Assembly (NCBI GenBank): GCA_021613535.1
Contig: CP075493.1
Span: 2,294,001 to 2,358,000, forward strand
DNA length: 64,000 bases
Source: Adineta vaga
Lineage: Eukaryota > Rotifera
Reading direction: 5' to 3'
Made by a program: the position numbers and the translations under genes. Under the pieces are notes generated by a model. It worked only from the letters and a program-made list of their open reading frames with translations, made no database searches and was not told the DNA's origin. The number at the start of each line of letters is the position of its first letter. The first letter of the stretch is position 1. Below are positions 63,201 to 64,000 of the stretch, in pieces.

Positions 63201-63227
63201 ATGCAAATGAAGAATCAAAAGTGACAG
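60206..63227 (-). CDS. MAP1: compact MAP1-family microtubule-associated protein (MAP1S/Futsch-like)
   Basis: Exons 63227-62976, 62917-62780, 62719-62396, 62343-62241, 62129-61670, 61613-61191, 61137-60436, 60379-60206. From the ATG at 63180 this is 842 residues. The N-terminal heavy-chain region has the beta-lactamase-like core ILYGQQGEASLFGIRGFVVL and MPSYWNLIRGLQNVDACILTH, ending LVRILYTGVCPQTLVFEAL. A Ser/Thr/Lys-rich linker follows. The light-chain domain at the C-terminus is GPIYYVDVAYIPNHGN, VDSEFFRRIRARYYI, LIEGKQQWDKQEQIPVTLVP. MAP1 proteins bind microtubules and actin, and the light chain is normally cut from the precursor. The first exon begins after an acceptor in phase 1 and stays open upstream of the ATG, so a short upstream coding exon may exist. 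Confidence 0.93.
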
Positions 63228-63763
63228 CTAGAACGATTATTGTCAGAAAAAAAGAATATTAAGATACGATCACTTGTTTCTCTTGTCTATTTTTTGTTCT
63301 GTTATGTTTTTTAGAAATAAATGAAAGTATTATCCTACATAGTAAAAACGTTTAGTGAGTCATAAACAATGTTTTTATTGGATAAAAAGAAGCAAACCAA
63401 TAGAGAATAGACCATGAATGTAGAGAAGAAGAAGAGATTTTAATAGTAAATTGAATTACATAAAGAATGTAAAAATCAAATCTAATTAATCGATTAGGCA
63501 AAAACTAAAAATATATTCGTGTTAAATTTGTTGATATTTAGATCGATGTCATAATTCGATAAATAAACTCAACAGATCAATTCTACGACATGTTAAATAT
63601 CGCAGTTATCAATATGTTAGTTAATCTGATCGAATATATTGAGAAACATCGTATTCATAATGTCAAATAGATTGTCATATATCAGAAATTGATTTTTGGC
63701 GCGACATCGTAGTTGCTAATGATAGATTTTTCGTTTATTAAAAAAAAGAAAATTCTAATAAAG
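63228..63763. other. divergent promoter between MAP1 and the terminal gene
   Basis: About 540 AT-rich bases between two outward-reading genes. No first exon of MAP1 with a fitting phase-1 donor was found here. Confidence 0.5.
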
Positions 63764-64000
63764 ATGAAGTGTTGTGGAGCAAGTAATAAACTTCATTTAA
63801 AAGAATGTGAATTTCTCAATGCAATTGGTAAAAATGAAGAATTTTTGTAAGTTAAATTCTTTCATCTTGATCTGATTTTTCTCCTTCTTTTTGTGTACAT
63901 AAGAAATATTATTCAACAGTGTAAAAATGATGAAGGTTTAATTGATCCACAAATAGTTATTAAAGAAATGGAAAATTCTCCACATGAAAATATTAAACAG
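63764..64000 (+). CDS. unknown protein, N-terminal part (cut by window end)
   Basis: Exon 1 (63764-63846) encodes MKCCGASNKLHLKECEFLNA and continues to a GT donor. After a 57-base intron, exon 2 runs from 63904 past the window end (IIQQCKNDEGLIDPQIVIKE). The splice keeps the frame. Composition is helical and charged with three early cysteines. I do not recognise the family from about 65 residues. Confidence 0.65.

Noticed and set aside
1-64000. tRNA, rRNA, CRISPR arrays, bacterial operons or complete transposons
   Set aside because: I scanned for tRNA B-box-like motifs, transposase or reverse-transcriptase signatures and long direct repeats, and found none I could support. A computed search could still find degenerate copies.

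Overview
The window is nuclear DNA from a small-intron invertebrate animal. It is AT-rich, and nearly every multi-exon gene is split by GT-AG introns of about 45-70 bases. The gene set is animal: mitochondrial calcium uniporter, GABA transaminase, Fused/STK36 kinase, CHK2-like kinase, IQSEC Arf-GEF, MESD chaperone, MAP1, a nuclear receptor and a formin. Compact introns, AT bias, short gene spacing and splice acceptors placed directly before start codons fit a bdelloid rotifer best. That is an inference from style, because no rRNA, telomere or mitochondrial marker is present.

Layout by position: a decayed helical-protein gene (255-1255, +); a TRAF-type MATH protein (1866-3048, -); a minus-strand block of ZNF207/BuGZ (4718-5907), MCU (6129-7180), DPCD (7274-8199), ABAT (8593-10783) and a double neuronal-calcium-sensor protein (11306-12535); an ankyrin-repeat gene (13073-14422, +) convergent with ceramide kinase (14622-17023, -); STK36 (17788-23259, +), the CHK2-like kinase (23517-25154, +) and an intronless orphan gene (26550-28034, +); IQSEC (29511-35907, -) with one 2.8 kb intron; MESD (38864-39583, -); an LRR-like membrane protein (40984-43204, -); SMIM20 (45301-45685, -), RWDD2 (45733-46623, -), MAGT1/TUSC3 (46881-48666, -) and a short formin (49123-52615, -); an HR96/DAF-12-type nuclear receptor (56479-58450, +); MAP1 (60206-63227, -); and the start of an unknown gene (63764-64000, +).

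I rebuilt exon chains by hand and used codon phase as an internal check. The coding lengths of ZNF207, MCU, DPCD, ABAT, CERK, STK36, CHK2-like, IQSEC, MESD, SMIM20, the LRR protein, MAGT1, the formin and MAP1 all come out divisible by three. Most genes are unrelated housekeeping or signalling genes that happen to be neighbours. Loose themes are cilia (STK36, DPCD), mitochondria (MCU, ABAT, SMIM20) and the secretory pathway (MESD, MAGT1).

The most striking observation is a U12-type AT-AC intron in MAGT1/TUSC3. It lies beside a 13-nt microexon, and it is the only reading found that restores both frame and family-length alignment. Other notable items are a tandem fusion of two calcium-sensor units, a 44-bp near-perfect palindrome after the formin gene, SMIM20 without the amidation glycine of vertebrate phoenixin, and a set of one-base homopolymer frame breaks that probably reflect assembly error.
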